A DNA stretch of 64,000 nt from contig CM007990.1 of the NCBI GenBank assembly GCA_002189035.1, positions 2,232,001 to 2,296,000 on the forward strand. The letters are read 5' to 3'. Shown piece by piece: positions 48,013 through 63,269 of the stretch. The notes under the pieces are model-generated. The model was not told where the DNA came from. It did no database searches and worked only from the letters and a program-made list of their open reading frames with translations. The translations under genes were made by a program, and so were the position numbers. How positions within the stretch are numbered: position 1 is the stretch's first letter; every line of letters starts with the position of its first letter. This stretch comes from Utricularia gibba (Eukaryota; Streptophyta; Magnoliopsida; Lamiales; Lentibulariaceae).

Positions 48013-48100
48013 CTAAAAATTATCCATCCAAGAATAAGTAATAACAATATAACTTTCATTGTTATAACTTTTCCAACCATCATAAGTTAAATGAAAATTA
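48013..48100 (-). pseudogene. hAT transposase core fragment
   Basis: Minus-strand reading HLTYDGWKSYNNESYIVITY followed by WMDNF and a stop. This fits the hAT motif with the first catalytic Asp (DGWTS.NN..Y..IT). Only weak similarity extends upstream to about 48190. Confidence 0.65.
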
Positions 48101-49063
48101 CATTGTAGACATTGTTTTTAAAATCCTTAAATACAATATCACACACGATTTTTTTACAAAATTTTTTATACCCTGATTGAGCTTGTTGCAACATGTCATC
48201 AAAAGAAGGTTTTTTTCATTAATGAAAAAGGAAGCTCATTAAATAGAAAATAACACACCATAGTTAGTTGAAAAAGTTTGTAATTAAAAACAAAATTGAA
48301 TAATCTCATACTATTATCACTCCCTAATTTTTTTATTAAAATAATAGCAATAGTTACTTTCAAAACCATTGCTATTCTTTTAATAAAAAAAACATGGCAT
48401 GTGCACACATGACATAACACAGTCACAAGTACATGCACTAGCCGTTGACACTTGGCAACGACTACCAAGCCGAGGTAGCAGTAGAGGTGCAAACCGATCG
48501 CACAAATATATTTTAAATATAACATTTTAAACATAATACTGCTGCAACAATTTGCACATGGGTATTTCAAATGTATACTTATGTTAAGATATGTATTGCG
48601 TTACAAATATGAATGCATTAGTAGCCTTGGCAACATATGACTAGTCTTTGGGATAAACATCTAGATAACAAAGTGTTAATATATATATTTAATTGAACTA
48701 TCGAAATTATTAAACAAATTTGGATAGTTTAATATTTTTTTATTGAGGTAATACATTTTATATTTAATAATTTCTCTGAAATATTATAATATTAATCCAA
48801 TAATTATTCATAATTGTTTACTAAGATTTTTATCTTTTTTAAAAAAAATGACTATTTTTTGGTTTTATATATATTTGTTGAATTTTTTATTTCAAATCGT
48901 ACGGTTCACAGTTTGGAACCATCGGTTCTGCACAAGTCAGAATTGAAGATTCCACGGTTCGAAGTCTCTCAAACTGAACCAAAACCGCATGAAACCGGAA
49001 CCGTACGAATGTAGATCTATTAGAACCGAATCGAAACTGAAATCATCGGTTCTCTCACCTCTA

Positions 49064-50024
49064 TTTTAGAGAAATGAGGCTACCATTGCTCTGACTTCAC
49101 AATGGTGACCTATGGGGTACCCCTGGACCATTGCAAAATACCTATTATTGAGCTCCTATTAGAGTTTCCATGGTGTAGTCCTTAATAGCCATGTCATGTG
49201 GACTCTATAATATGATTTATCTTATCAAACAACTAGCCCTTCCCTTCATGCTTGTTGGATGGAGTTAGTCTCTAAAGATTATCCATAAAGAAATGAAGTT
49301 GTCTTTCCTTCTCCGTAGCAGTAACAATATAGCTATGTGATATCCATGCTTCATTTGGGGTAGTGTGCCAAGAGATAGCATAGGAATGTGATTGTTTCTA
49401 TTGATAATGATGTCTAATAAATGAAGACTTTGCAATATAAGTTATATTTCCCTCTCCTTTCTCTTTTTATTTAAACTTGTTCCAAGCGTAAAGTCACATA
49501 CATCGGAGATGATAGATGGCTCATTGGTATGATAATGGCCTCGGCCCGACCGTACGCCACCAAGTTTGGCGTGGGGGCACACGGCAAGGCATTGCACGGG
49601 TGCACTCTGGATTGGCGTGAAATGGCTTCTTCTTCTGGGATTCGAGGGGCTCGCTCGGGCTGCGCTGCGCACTGCAATTTTGCAATTGGCAGGAAAAGGA
49701 TAACTCTTTTTACTGCACTGGAACGTGGAACCTCTCTCTCTCTCTCTCTGTCTCTCTCTCTTCACGTGCCAATTATCATCTGATACCACTGTCGTCCTAC
49801 TCTCTGTCCACACTACCCGCTCCCCTCTGTGTCTCCAAACGGTGACTTTTCTCTTTCCTTCTCCCTCCTCTCTAATCTATCCTATCCGCACGCTTAAGCT
49901 GCGTATCGTAGCCCATCTAAATGCTGTTGTGTTTGTCTTCAAATTTCTGCCTGGACAACGCACTGCAGTTGCGGACACTCTGAGTGCCGTCTTTGTTTAC
50001 TCTGTGGATGTGAAAACGCTCAAC
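49064..50024. other. upstream region of BSK with a CT-rich tract
   Basis: Holds a CT microsatellite (about 49733-49762). Such CT stretches are common in plant 5' untranslated regions, so the BSK leader may start near here. The frames across it on both strands are repeat or shadow frames. No TATA box is assigned. Confidence 0.5.
49733..49762 (+). repeat. CT dinucleotide microsatellite
   Basis: Uninterrupted CT units apart from one GT, about 15 units, upstream of the BSK start. Confidence 0.9.
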
Positions 50025-53280
<3,256 letters not shown>

Positions 53281-56200
53281 GTAAGACTTGAGAAAATGCC
53301 TCATTCGATCAGCTCAGTTTAAGTTGCTGAAAAAAAAAAAAGAATCATTTGCAATGAAATCGAATGCAGCAGAAACTTGAGAAAATATGTAAATGCAGTC
53401 AGTCTATGGGTTGAATGTGATTTGAGATTGAGACTGAAGGCTTCACGGATGATTCGCTTGTAGTGGATTCTTTACTCTTGTCCTCTGTCCTTTTCACCAA
53501 AATCTAAACACGAAGGCCCTGAAAATTTTAAAGTTTGATGGGAAAAAACTTTTATGGCACCAGAATTACATGACTGATGTGTAAGTGGCTATTATCAGGC
53601 ACAACATTATTTGTCAACGTTCCAAGTTTATACTTTCATGAATCCAAATATTGATACCATGTTTCCAAGGAAATAACATCGCAGAAACATAAGAAACATA
53701 AGAAATATTAGAAACATAAGAAATTATCAGGTACTAGGTTTGGTGGATACAAGAACATAAATTAGAAATGCACGAAGTTAGTTTAGAAACAATCATTAGC
53801 CCTAAAGACTCTTAAAGAACTAAAAACCATCAAAATAGTCAATAGCAATACTTCTTCCCGTGAGACTTGGATCAAAGCCCCTAATCCTCGCTTTTACTTT
53901 CATTTCCTAAAAGGTTTTAGTAGTCAAGATACTATGTAAAGTACATGAAATCAAGAACATGTAAGAAAAACAATAACTCATTCAAAATGCAAGATTATTA
54001 TGAAGCATGGAGATAAAGCAAAGCATTTAACATGTTATGAGTCTTTTAATTATGTAACGATTAACATGCGACCTCGTTAACCTCAATAACTTTGATCTAT
54101 CAACCTCAAAAATCAAGTTCAAGAGATTGTTTTTGCCTCTAACCTTCGGAAATTAGCAAGGGGGTGGCACTAAATTCATCTAATATACTTGATTGTAGCC
54201 CCTTTATTCTTTTGTTGTCATTTCATCTGCCTGTAATCGTTTGGTGGCTATTACACTATGAGGAGTTTCCTCAAAGCACGTTTGACATAAAGGAGTGTGC
54301 ATCTACAACTCACCATAAATTTTCTATTTCGAACAATAATAGTGCACCCCAACTCTTAAACACAACACAATGGTCATGTAAAATATATCATATTTAATAG
54401 ACCTTTTCTTATTTAAAAATTACCTGGCATGTTTCATTTCCAACAAAACAAATCATCAAAATCTGAGCAATCAGAAAAGAGTTATGAATTTTAGAATTTA
54501 GATTCAAAAAAATAATTTTAGATGTTCAACAACTTTAAGAGGTTTTAAGAAAAATTTCATAACTATTTGCTCTTATTTCCAAATCAAACAATTCTTTTTG
54601 AGACATATAAGAAACTCAAAAGGATAACAAAAGTCATTTTTATGAGATTTTAGAATCATATACAGAAAAATCATGAAATCAGAAGTAATCACATAAGCCT
54701 AGATTCACATATAAAACATATATCATAATTTTAGAACCCATCATCCCACCTAACCTCATCCAAATTTGTCTCTGCTATATTCTTACAAAATGTCAGGATT
54801 TTAGCACAGTTCCATGTTTCACATCAAATTAATTTTTACCACTACAAAAATTGTTCACCCAATTCTCTGTTAGCAGGTTCTCTGCATTTTGCTCACATTT
54901 TCCAGCCCCTAGTGTGCTTTTCCTTTACATATATTCTCTTCTTAACCTTAATAAAGCTTATTTGTAATTAATAACAATCAGGTACCTGTCTTCATCTTTC
55001 TAAACCACATGACATATCCCAATTGGAATTCTCTTATGCTTGTTCTTCCACATATAGTTGATGACCTTTAATTTCTTTTATTTCTTTCCAATCCAAGTGA
55101 TCTTGCGTTATAGTATGTTACATATATTTTTTAATGCATTAAAATTTCCAGGGCATTGCAAACATTTGGTGTGCGTTGAACATTTTCAAGAAAAGAAGAA
55201 TGAATGTTGTATTGTTAATTAATTTTTTTCAACATTTCTAGACACCACAAATATGCATATTGATAAATGAAATTTCTTAACATCATTGATAAATGTTCAT
55301 ACCTTTGTATCAAATAAAAAAATATGAAATCTCAACAATGAATAAATGGAAAGATATAAACATTATATATGAATAAATAAATTATGTTTTTTAGGACTCA
55401 CTTAGATGAGTTTTGCATTCTTTTTATCTCAATTTCCCTATGTTTTTATAAGAATTTTATATCTTTCATACCATTTTGATCTTTATGGAGGGAAAGCGTG
55501 TTTTGTGATTTTTCATGACAATTTTGGAATAATTTGGAGGATTTTCGAGTTGATCTTGATGGAGGCAAAGATTTGGTCTATCCGGATGAAGACTTGGTCA
55601 AAGATTCTTGGATAAGATAAGATTCGCATTTTATCTTGGAAAATTTGGATCTTAACCTATAAGATATGTATCAAATCTTAGAAGATTCGGATAGAAGATT
55701 TGATGTGACCCATCAAGAAAGCCCGACAAGTCCCCACTATTATATAAAGATCCAAATGCGAAGATCAAAGGAGAGAGTCAGGAGTGGATGATCAAAGAGT
55801 TAATTTAGGGTTTAGAGTCGAGTCTAGCATATTTTGGATTCCTTTCCTTTTGTTTTTCATCAACTTTTGTTGCTTAGAGTCAAGCATGCGCGTGTGAGCG
55901 CTTGCGGCTGAGGATCTACTATGAAGCCTTGCTTGCGCAAGTTCTGCACGTATGACTGTCTTACTATGTTTTTCAACATTTAATTTGAGGTCTGATTCTG
56001 TTTTTCGCAACGTTTTCTTTACCAACGTGATCTTTAGTACTATATAACCTTAAGAGAGTGTGAGAGAATCAAAGGTTGGCCTCAAGCACCTAAGGAGAAG
56101 GGCTTAATCGGATATCGTTGGTAAGCCACATTATGTCTAATCTGTCTGTGAGGTGAGAGGTGTAGGGGTTAGATTTGGGTGTGGGGAAAACATGTGTTAT

Positions 56201-57831
56201 CACAAGAGATGAAATGACTCTGGTGGCGTGGTTGATTCCATAATCCCGAAAAATAAGGGACGGTGCTATAACGGTCACCGAGTAGCACTATTTTAGCATA
56301 ACACCCCCAAAGCTTGCACAAGCAGGTCAGTTTTCAAGATTTGCACACATGCAAGGGCGAGTTTCAAGTAAGGTGGATCTTAGATCCAATGCCACTTTTC
56401 TTATTATCTTCAAAACCAAATCTTTATTTTGTTTTCAGTCTTTTTAAGTCTTTGTATTGAAAAGAAAATTCCAATAACAATTCCCTGTGGATACGATCTT
56501 ATTTTATTATTTCGACGGTTTCTATTTATTTGCAGAATCACCATCAGAAATTACAGGGAGTAATACAATGAACATTAAATCTTAATTTTAATGAAGTTTC
56601 ATGAGAAATCTTCAAATTTGAAAGTATAAACTGACTTGAGGCAATCTATATCAACGTGAACTCATTTTTATGATTTTTATCTTGTTAAGTTTCATAAACC
56701 ATGTTACTTACGTTTACCATTTTCTAAAACATATTCCACCTCTTTGGTTGCATAGACTAGTTCTATCGGATTATATTAATCTCCATCCAACAAAATTCAT
56801 CTATGTAACTATATCTCATCTCTAGGTTACATACATTCCCTCTTCTTCCTTAAGGCACCACACAAGTTGCATAGCTACTAATGGTGAAATGAAACAAAAT
56901 AAGTGCAAATATCGAAAAATAAAGAAAAATGATGATGGACAAAAAAATAAAATACCTGTCAAAAATAATGTTTAGATCGAGCAAATATGAGTAAATCAAT
57001 TTCTACTTTTACTATACTATTCGTAGGTATGAATAGTTTCTCCTAGAGGCAATTTCCAATCTTTTCTCTTGGTTAAGATTGGTTCTCTATGTTTTGCTTA
57101 TGGTTCATCTCTCGCCCCTAAAGTGTATTCAATCATTCACTTTGTAATTCCTCATGAAAAGATCTCTTTTTTTTCTTATTAAAGTGTCCTTGGGTGTCAA
57201 GGCCCAAATCCATATATTTATAGATTTAAGTCGTGATGACATTATTCCAGTAAGAATCATAAGGCTATAATATTGTATTACCTCAAATAGAACCCAAATC
57301 TGAGCTTAAGGTTTCAAACGTATGACTATAAATGAGATAAGCAACTGTGTTACTCAAAAAATCATGAAACATCAAGTTAAACACAAGATACTAACATAAG
57401 TCAGAACAAAACATGGTTTGGTTTTCCTACATGACTCCAAACGTAGCTACTTGAGTTCACCAATACACGGCCAAAGTACATGCACATGACACCTTTAAGA
57501 TGGCACTAGCCCTGTTGACACTTCTAAACACATGCAGAAGACACCCAAATTGGCTGACCTCATGACTCCTTACCCTGGGACTTGGATCACAACTCCTAGT
57601 ACTCCCTCTCCCGCACCTAAATTGGTTTTTGACAGTCACGACACTGAAACACATAATAAGACAAGAATGTAGAGCAATCAATGTCATTCCAATGAAAAAC
57701 CATACAAGAAAGGGATCATATAAAACATGAAGCATTTAGCACATATGAGTCTATTAGCTATATGATCATTTATGTGCATGGTTGCACCCTCTTATTCTTA
57801 GTAACCTTAGAAACTAAACATAAGTGGTCCA
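53281..57831. other. 3' flank of BSK, then repeat DNA without genes
   Basis: 54160-54900 resembles 61480-62110 in block order (for example GGTGGCTATTAC, a GAAGTGTG.ATCTACAA block and TTAGCACA). 55390-56545 ends with CCCTGTGGATACGATCTTAT and looks like a solo LTR of Athila/Tat type, but ends and duplication were not fixed. No coding segment was recognised. Confidence 0.45.
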
Positions 57832-58144
57832 TGTTACATGTAGATTCCTCAACAAAAATAAGCATAGTACGAGTATCGATCTTAGGGAGTTAAGTTTTGT
57901 TAAAAACATTTTATGCTAACCTATTACAAATTGTCACGAGTTTACAAAAAGGGATTTAAAGTACTGGAATACATATTGAACCGTAAGTAATGGACCTTGG
58001 TTAATGGAAATTGTTCCTAGGAATGAGATTCCGTTTCTTTCTTAGTCTCACATTGTCTTGCTTTTCATTGATTTCTTCCAAATGACCAGTTATAGGAGTA
58101 AAAAATAACCTTCTCTCCCTTATATTCTTTTACAAGGAGGCAGC

Positions 58145-58608
58145 TGATAAACGGGAATTTTCCTAATACCGTTGCAATAAAAATAGAAAATCCATATCAA
58201 ATAAATTTATAATCCCTAATCTACACAAAATACAAATTTGGAAAACTTGTATAGTGGATGTTGGGATCGATCACGAAGTGCTTGTGCTTGCTAAGTATTT
58301 TAATAGGTGCAAGATTATTTCGGATAACAGTAGGTCTTAGTCTTAGCTCGAACTAACAGTGGTAAACAAGTTCAGTAAAAAAAAGTAGGTAAGCAATATC
58401 AAGTCTTGACGCTAAGGTAACAGGTACTGGTTTTGACTCAGACTAATATGAGGACGCCTTAAGGATTTGCGGGTGGTGTCATAATAAGGTTCCTAACTTA
58501 ATTTGCTATCTTCCTACACTCACAACTTCGAATAACCTAGGTCTACCCAGGTTATTCATCATATTTTTGGCTTAAGCTAGTCCCAAATATCATAACCTGC
58601 AATTAGGT
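58145..58608 (-). mobile_element. partial LTR2 (3' third only)
   Basis: Starts TGATAAACGGGAATTTTCC on the + strand and matches the reverse complement of 7070-7537 closely through AATTAGGTCTA. Homology stops at 58608, the same LTR position where foreign DNA begins in copy A. The other two thirds of the LTR are absent. Confidence 0.82.
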
Positions 58609-59036
58609 CTATCATACTTTGATCTCAACATTTTTTTTTTCGGTACTACTTTTCTTTCTTTTTCTTCTTTTTTTTTCTAAGCTGGCAACCTGTCCCAAAA
58701 AGATTGTGAAGTTTATCAACTCAAGTGAAACTAATCTAGATCACACTTCCTAGGTTCCTCTAATCATGCACATGCTCTCATAAAATCGAAGGTAGAACAT
58801 GCTCTCAGGTATATAGAAGGCATAGAAAGTTCATACATCCAAATCCTCTCATAGTTGCAATATTCAATCATGTGGACATTCAAAGTAGTTCACTGACTGG
58901 AAACAAAACAAACAAGCAAGTACTCGACTATTTCTAGCATAGACTAACAGACACATATACAAGCAGCATCCTAAGGAAAAGTAAAACTAAAAATAAAAAC
59001 GAAAATAAAACTACGCAAAATAAGTTCAACAGCAGG

Positions 59037-59834
59037 TTACTTGTTTAGGGAGGAGTTTATCACTCCCTGTTTCAGTTCTTGCACTTCACGAATTAAATCA
59101 GACATTTTCTCATTCAATTCTTTCATCATTTCCGGGCAGCAGCATCCTGTGCTGTTGTGCTTGGAGGTTGCAGGAGCAGGGGCATTTGTGTTGCCTTCTT
59201 CATGGATAGACTGTCCGCAAAGACCTTTCAAAGATCTAAAAGCAAACCCACTTCCTTGCGCTTTGATTAGTCCAGCAACTTTTAATGAATACACATCCAA
59301 TGGCACTGTCTTAGTCTCAAAATGGAAGAATTCAAGTTCAGACAGCTTTTCTGGACACAAAGTATTAACAAGATGCGTAACAATATGATCGAAACTTAGT
59401 TGCTGAATTTTAGTACACCTATAATCTCTATTCATTTGCTCAGCAAGCATTGCACCTAAAATCAAAGACAGCTTGTTCATAATGCACCTCAACACAAATA
59501 ATTCACCTTTATAAAGAGCATTAAATCCAATATTTTTTCCGAAAAGAGTTGTAATGACTAACATATGAACATAACACATGAATGGATCAACAAACAGCTC
59601 AGATTTCGTTCCCTTTGCCTTAAACTCAATGACATGCTGATCAGTTAAAATCCCATAAAATTCTTCAGCATCAAAGTCTGCTGGATAATCGAATAAAGAG
59701 GCAATGAAATCATGCAAATCTACTTGCTGTTTTGAATAGAAACCAAGAGCTACATTCCACTCAGCCAAAAAAAACAAAAATTCAGTCCCATCAATAACTC
59801 CCCTTAACACCGAATAATCAATTCCCAGCAGCAC
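59037..59834 (-). CDS. uncharacterised retroelement ORF, 265 aa
   Basis: An uninterrupted minus-strand frame, with ATG start. Residues 75-135 (SELFVDPFMCYVHMLVITTL, NALYKGELFVLRCIMNKLSL) resemble in pattern the Athila ORF-1 domain (hydrophobic helices around RxL..TLFG and ELxLL), but this is only a visual match. A TGCCCPEMM segment near residue 230 and a C-terminal coiled coil (MKELNEKMSDLIREVQELKQ) follow. Upstream on the same strand lies a GGCAACCCATGGC block typical of the spacer in Athila/Tat elements. It lies between the 187-aa frame and an LTR2 tail, in LTR sense. It could instead be an accessory envelope-position ORF. Function unknown. Confidence 0.5.
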   Translation of the reverse strand: MLLGIDYSVLRGVIDGTEFLFFLAEWNVALGFYSKQQVDLHDFIASLFDYPADFDAEEFYGILTDQHVIEFKAKGTKSELFVDPFMCYVHMLVITTLFGKNIGFNALYKGELFVLRCIMNKLSLILGAMLAEQMNRDYRCTKIQQLSFDHIVTHLVNTLCPEKLSELEFFHFETKTVPLDVYSLKVAGLIKAQGSGFAFRSLKGLCGQSIHEEGNTNAPAPATSKHNSTGCCCPEMMKELNEKMSDLIREVQELKQGVINSSLNK

Positions 59835-60033
59835 AAAATACGGATAAAAGTCCTAAAATAACAACATTAAACTAGAAATTAAAATGCTGAAATTAAAAAC
59901 TTAGCCATGGGTTGCCTCTCACAAGTGTCCCTGTTTATAGTCTTGGACTCGACTATTTGTGAGGCTACGTTTTTGCTGCATCTTCAAATGTACTATCATC
60001 AGTAAAATTATGAGCCTCACTTTCAAAAGTTTC

Positions 60034-60597
60034 CTAAGAACTGTTCAACATTTTAAAGACTCCATCCTTGCATCTCCTCCACCAAAATGGATCATTCCAA
60101 AGGCTAGATTTTTCAGTATTCAAAGACATGCTCATTTCATGGCATTCATTTCCAACTGGCATCATTCCTACAGTAATAAAGTGAACAATATCAGTAGAAC
60201 CTTGTTCCCAATTTGTAATCTTACCTGAGAGTAGTTGTTTGCTCGGAAATGCTTCTGCAATTATGCAATCTTCAATCCTATTGAGTTTCCCAGAATTATT
60301 GACAAAAACATTTGTTCCTACAATATTATCCAAAATTTCTTTTGGATTCTGGATGAATTCCTCGAACAAGGTTGTTTCTTGATCCGAGCTGAGACCATAA
60401 AAAAGAATTACAGAATCTTTATGCTTATCATTCATCAGAATTTCTTGCATGTGAGCATCCAATGGCTTTTGATTCGAGATTTTCTCTTCTTGTTGACCTC
60501 CAGGAGCACTCAAATACTTCAACTTTGTCTCAATGTTTGCAGTCTCAAGAAATAATTTTTCATAATCTTTTCCTTCTTTGTCAATTTCTTCCTTCAA
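60034..60597 (-). CDS. uncharacterised retroelement ORF, 187 aa
   Basis: Uninterrupted minus-strand frame with ATG start. Lysine/glutamate-rich N-terminus with helical heptads (EEIDKEGKDYEKLFLETANI), then HKDSVILFYGLSSDQE and a tryptophan-containing C-terminus (WNDPFWWRRCKDG). No family was recognised. It is upstream of the 265-aa frame on the same strand. The reading may continue N-terminally beyond the LTR3 junction, in which case it is truncated. Likely part of the same inserted retroelement. Confidence 0.4.
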   Translation of the reverse strand: MKEEIDKEGKDYEKLFLETANIETKLKYLSAPGGQQEEKISNQKPLDAHMQEILMNDKHKDSVILFYGLSSDQETTLFEEFIQNPKEILDNIVGTNVFVNNSGKLNRIEDCIIAEAFPSKQLLSGKITNWEQGSTDIVHFITVGMMPVGNECHEMSMSLNTEKSSLWNDPFWWRRCKDGVFKMLNSS

Positions 60598-61372
60598 GTA
60601 TTCTTCAACAAATTAATGACCCAGGTACGAGGTTACTACCCATCTATTAATGAAGTATTTCAATCACAGACAGTTTGTTATCTTCTTCAGACTAATAGAG
60701 TTGGAGATGCTGCTCTTCAACTTGTTCCACATTAAAATTTATGAGAAGTGGTCAGCTACTCATGCATCATGGCTAAGAATCATTACAGAAAGATTATAAT
60801 ATCATACGTGGAAATATGCAAAATGTAGAAGAAATTCAATAAAGAACCAATAATTGTGCTTTATATATTGAAGAAATGTTAATCGATTCCTATAAACTAG
60901 AAAGTTGAGCCATATAGTGGAGAGGAAGAACAAAAGTTAGAGTGAAAATTTCGAAAGAGGAAGTTTTTTTTTTTTTAAGCTGTTCTAAGTCTACTTTTAA
61001 TTCAAATCCTAAGGTGCATTCGCTTCCTCTGCTCCTTTTCCTTCACGCAAGTAATCGCCTAATCATTATAATAGACTCTAATATGCTCATAAGGCATGGA
61101 CTATGAACATTGTTACTCTTCCACCTACCATGGATCTAAGTTGCATACAAGCTAAGAAATGACAATGTTTTGTCTCCTATAAGTCTATTGACACTCCTAC
61201 ATTACTTCTTGTAACTTTTGGGTGAAAGTATACAAAAAACAGTACAAACATGATAATTTTATTTTTAATCAAAATATAATAGTCATTAATATAAATTCTA
61301 ATTAGGTGACTTAATCATAAATTAATATATAATAATATATAATAAATGTAAAAAATGACACTTAACAGTCAA

Positions 61373-63240
61373 TTTCACCTTAACCTCATGAAATAGGAAA
61401 AAAAAAGGAGCCACCCCCTTCACCAACTTCATTAAATTTCAGCCCCTTAAACATTTTCTTCCATTTCTTCAACTCCAACCATTTGATGGCTATTACTACA
61501 TAAAGAAGTGTGTATCTACAATTTCCCCAAAGGCTTCTAAATCAGTCATAGGATTCTGCACCACAAATAAAACAGCAAGACATTCAACTGGAAAACTTGC
61601 TTTTGAAAGCCTTATCCTTGTTCAAAAATTAAGAAAAATATATCATTGTAAAATAAGGATCAGAGCTTTCTACAGAATCAAACATCATCAGAATCCAACT
61701 ATCCAGCTATAAGTTATGAATTTGTTTTTAAGTGAACTCAGAAAAATAGTTACTGGATGACCAAACTTTTGAGCAATTTTCATTAAGACACCATAAATTC
61801 CTACTCCAAGATCGAAATCAAGCAAACCTTTTTTAATAAGAAACCTAACTCAATGATCTACAATATTCCTATTCATTGGCTTTGTATTAAATAAGCACAG
61901 AAAAGTGATAGAACATAGAGGCAGTCATATAATTTCAAAATTAAACAAAAAACACATAATAGAATCTTAGAAACCATCACCCTACTTACACTTGACCCAA
62001 TTTGATTGTTCCAACTCTGAAAGCTTCCACTATATCTGTATTTTACTCCTGAAAAAACTTAGGATTGTAGCACACTCAATTAGCTCACAACAAAATTTAT
62101 TTACACAATTGAGTAGACTGTTCACTTACAATTACTAAATTACTTTCTTTGTCAATGAGATTTATAATGTTTGTTCAGTTTATAAATATCTTTTGATAGA
62201 GAAAACCTTTATGCCGTGAAACCTTTAGAATTTCCCATCTTTCAATGGTCACACATTTAGGTATTTCCACAACTCATGCTCCCCTTGTATGATATTCTTT
62301 GCTTTGGGCACCCAACTCTCATGGTTTACATTTTTTTTATCTTTGACTTGACTTTCCAAGAGTTCACTTATCCTCAAATTGTAGCAAGCTAAACATGGTT
62401 AACTTTGGAATTTCTATTGAGAACCTTTTGCCATCCTCGGAAAATGATCTCATGCAAGATTTTCATGATCATTCTATACAATCTTATCCTCTCCCTCATC
62501 AAATACTGATGGGAGTAGAAGCATGAGAAGTTATGAGCCAAGTGGGAGCTAGAGTACCTCGATCGGGAGGGCATGAAAAAGGATGAAGGCACCATCATGG
62601 TTATGCTCTCTATAGGATCTTCCCACGCTGTTGTGGCAAGGGTAAGGTTGGGGGAACTAACAAGGTTGAGTAAAAGGAACACTGGGAGTGAAACACCTAA
62701 AGAGATATCAATTTTACTCACACGTTGAGATGGTATGGAGAGAAATGCTGATGCTCATGGACTTGATAGAGGTAGACATCTAGGAATTAGAGGTCATCTT
62801 AGGTCTAGACTAACTTAGTACACACCAAGTGCAGATCATATATTGTGAATGTATCCTAGTGGTATGAGACAATAATGAGAAGTGGTAGGAATACAATCTC
62901 ATGAGATGAACATGGAACCATCGACCTGCTCACCCCAACGGCACCTTGGCATGTCTTATGCTGGCTCATTTAGAAGCAAACAAAGTGGGTGGTGACTTCA
63001 AATTAGATGAGATATTAAGGGACTGTAGGCCATATTTGATAATAATTTTAGTAATATTGAGATAATTTATACTAGATAAAAATTATCCCCCCACATAAGT
63101 ATATATTATTTTTTTATAGATGATGAAATAAGACATTTTTACCCTTCTACATTTTTTTTATCTAGGTAGGGTTCCTAGTTTCTATGTGAAATGAGGATCA
63201 CCAACACAAAGAATAACAATGGTCAATTGACATTGAAAAT
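61373..63240. other. no gene recognised; old repeat DNA
   Basis: 61480-62120 parallels 54170-54900, and 62130-62215 parallels 5260-5345. No coding match on either strand. Confidence 0.45.
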
Positions 63241-63269
63241 TTGAAGAAGAATATCTTCTTATTATCGCT

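Larger units (their letters stand above)
44211..49063 (-). mobile_element. hAT-like DNA transposon remnant
   Basis: The left end starts TAGGGTAGTGGAGCGACCAG. The right end read inward is TAGAGGTGAGAGAACCGATG. Both subterminal regions are crowded with AACCG/CGGTT motifs (44280-44400 and 48895-49055), a hallmark of plant hAT elements. Inside, on the minus strand, is a hAT core block near 48013-48100. The eight-base target duplication was not found, so the exact ends are uncertain. It contains a nested solo LTR2 and an FCP1-like fragment. Confidence 0.6.
57832..61367 (-). mobile_element. solo LTR (family LTR3, copy 3) split by a 2.5-kb insert
   Basis: Left part 57832-58144 (TGTTACATG.., with a GAGTATCGATCTTAGGGA block) and right part 60607-61367 (ending AAAAATGACACTTAACA) together match 36322-37505 in order. 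Flanks GTCCA (57827-57831) and GTCAA (61368-61372) make a five-base duplication with one mismatch. The interval 58145-60606 is foreign and holds an LTR2 tail and two open frames. Confidence 0.72.

Noticed and set aside
49442-49813. Open frames of about 120 and 84 codons across the CT repeat
   Set aside because: Their sequence is dominated by the dinucleotide repeat (SLSLSL or RERERE); they are upstream leader DNA of BSK.
49529-49813. Alternative upstream start for BSK
   Set aside because: The frame 49725-50210 passes through the region but is out of phase with the MGCFQSK start, which fits the myristoylation signal and exon phase.
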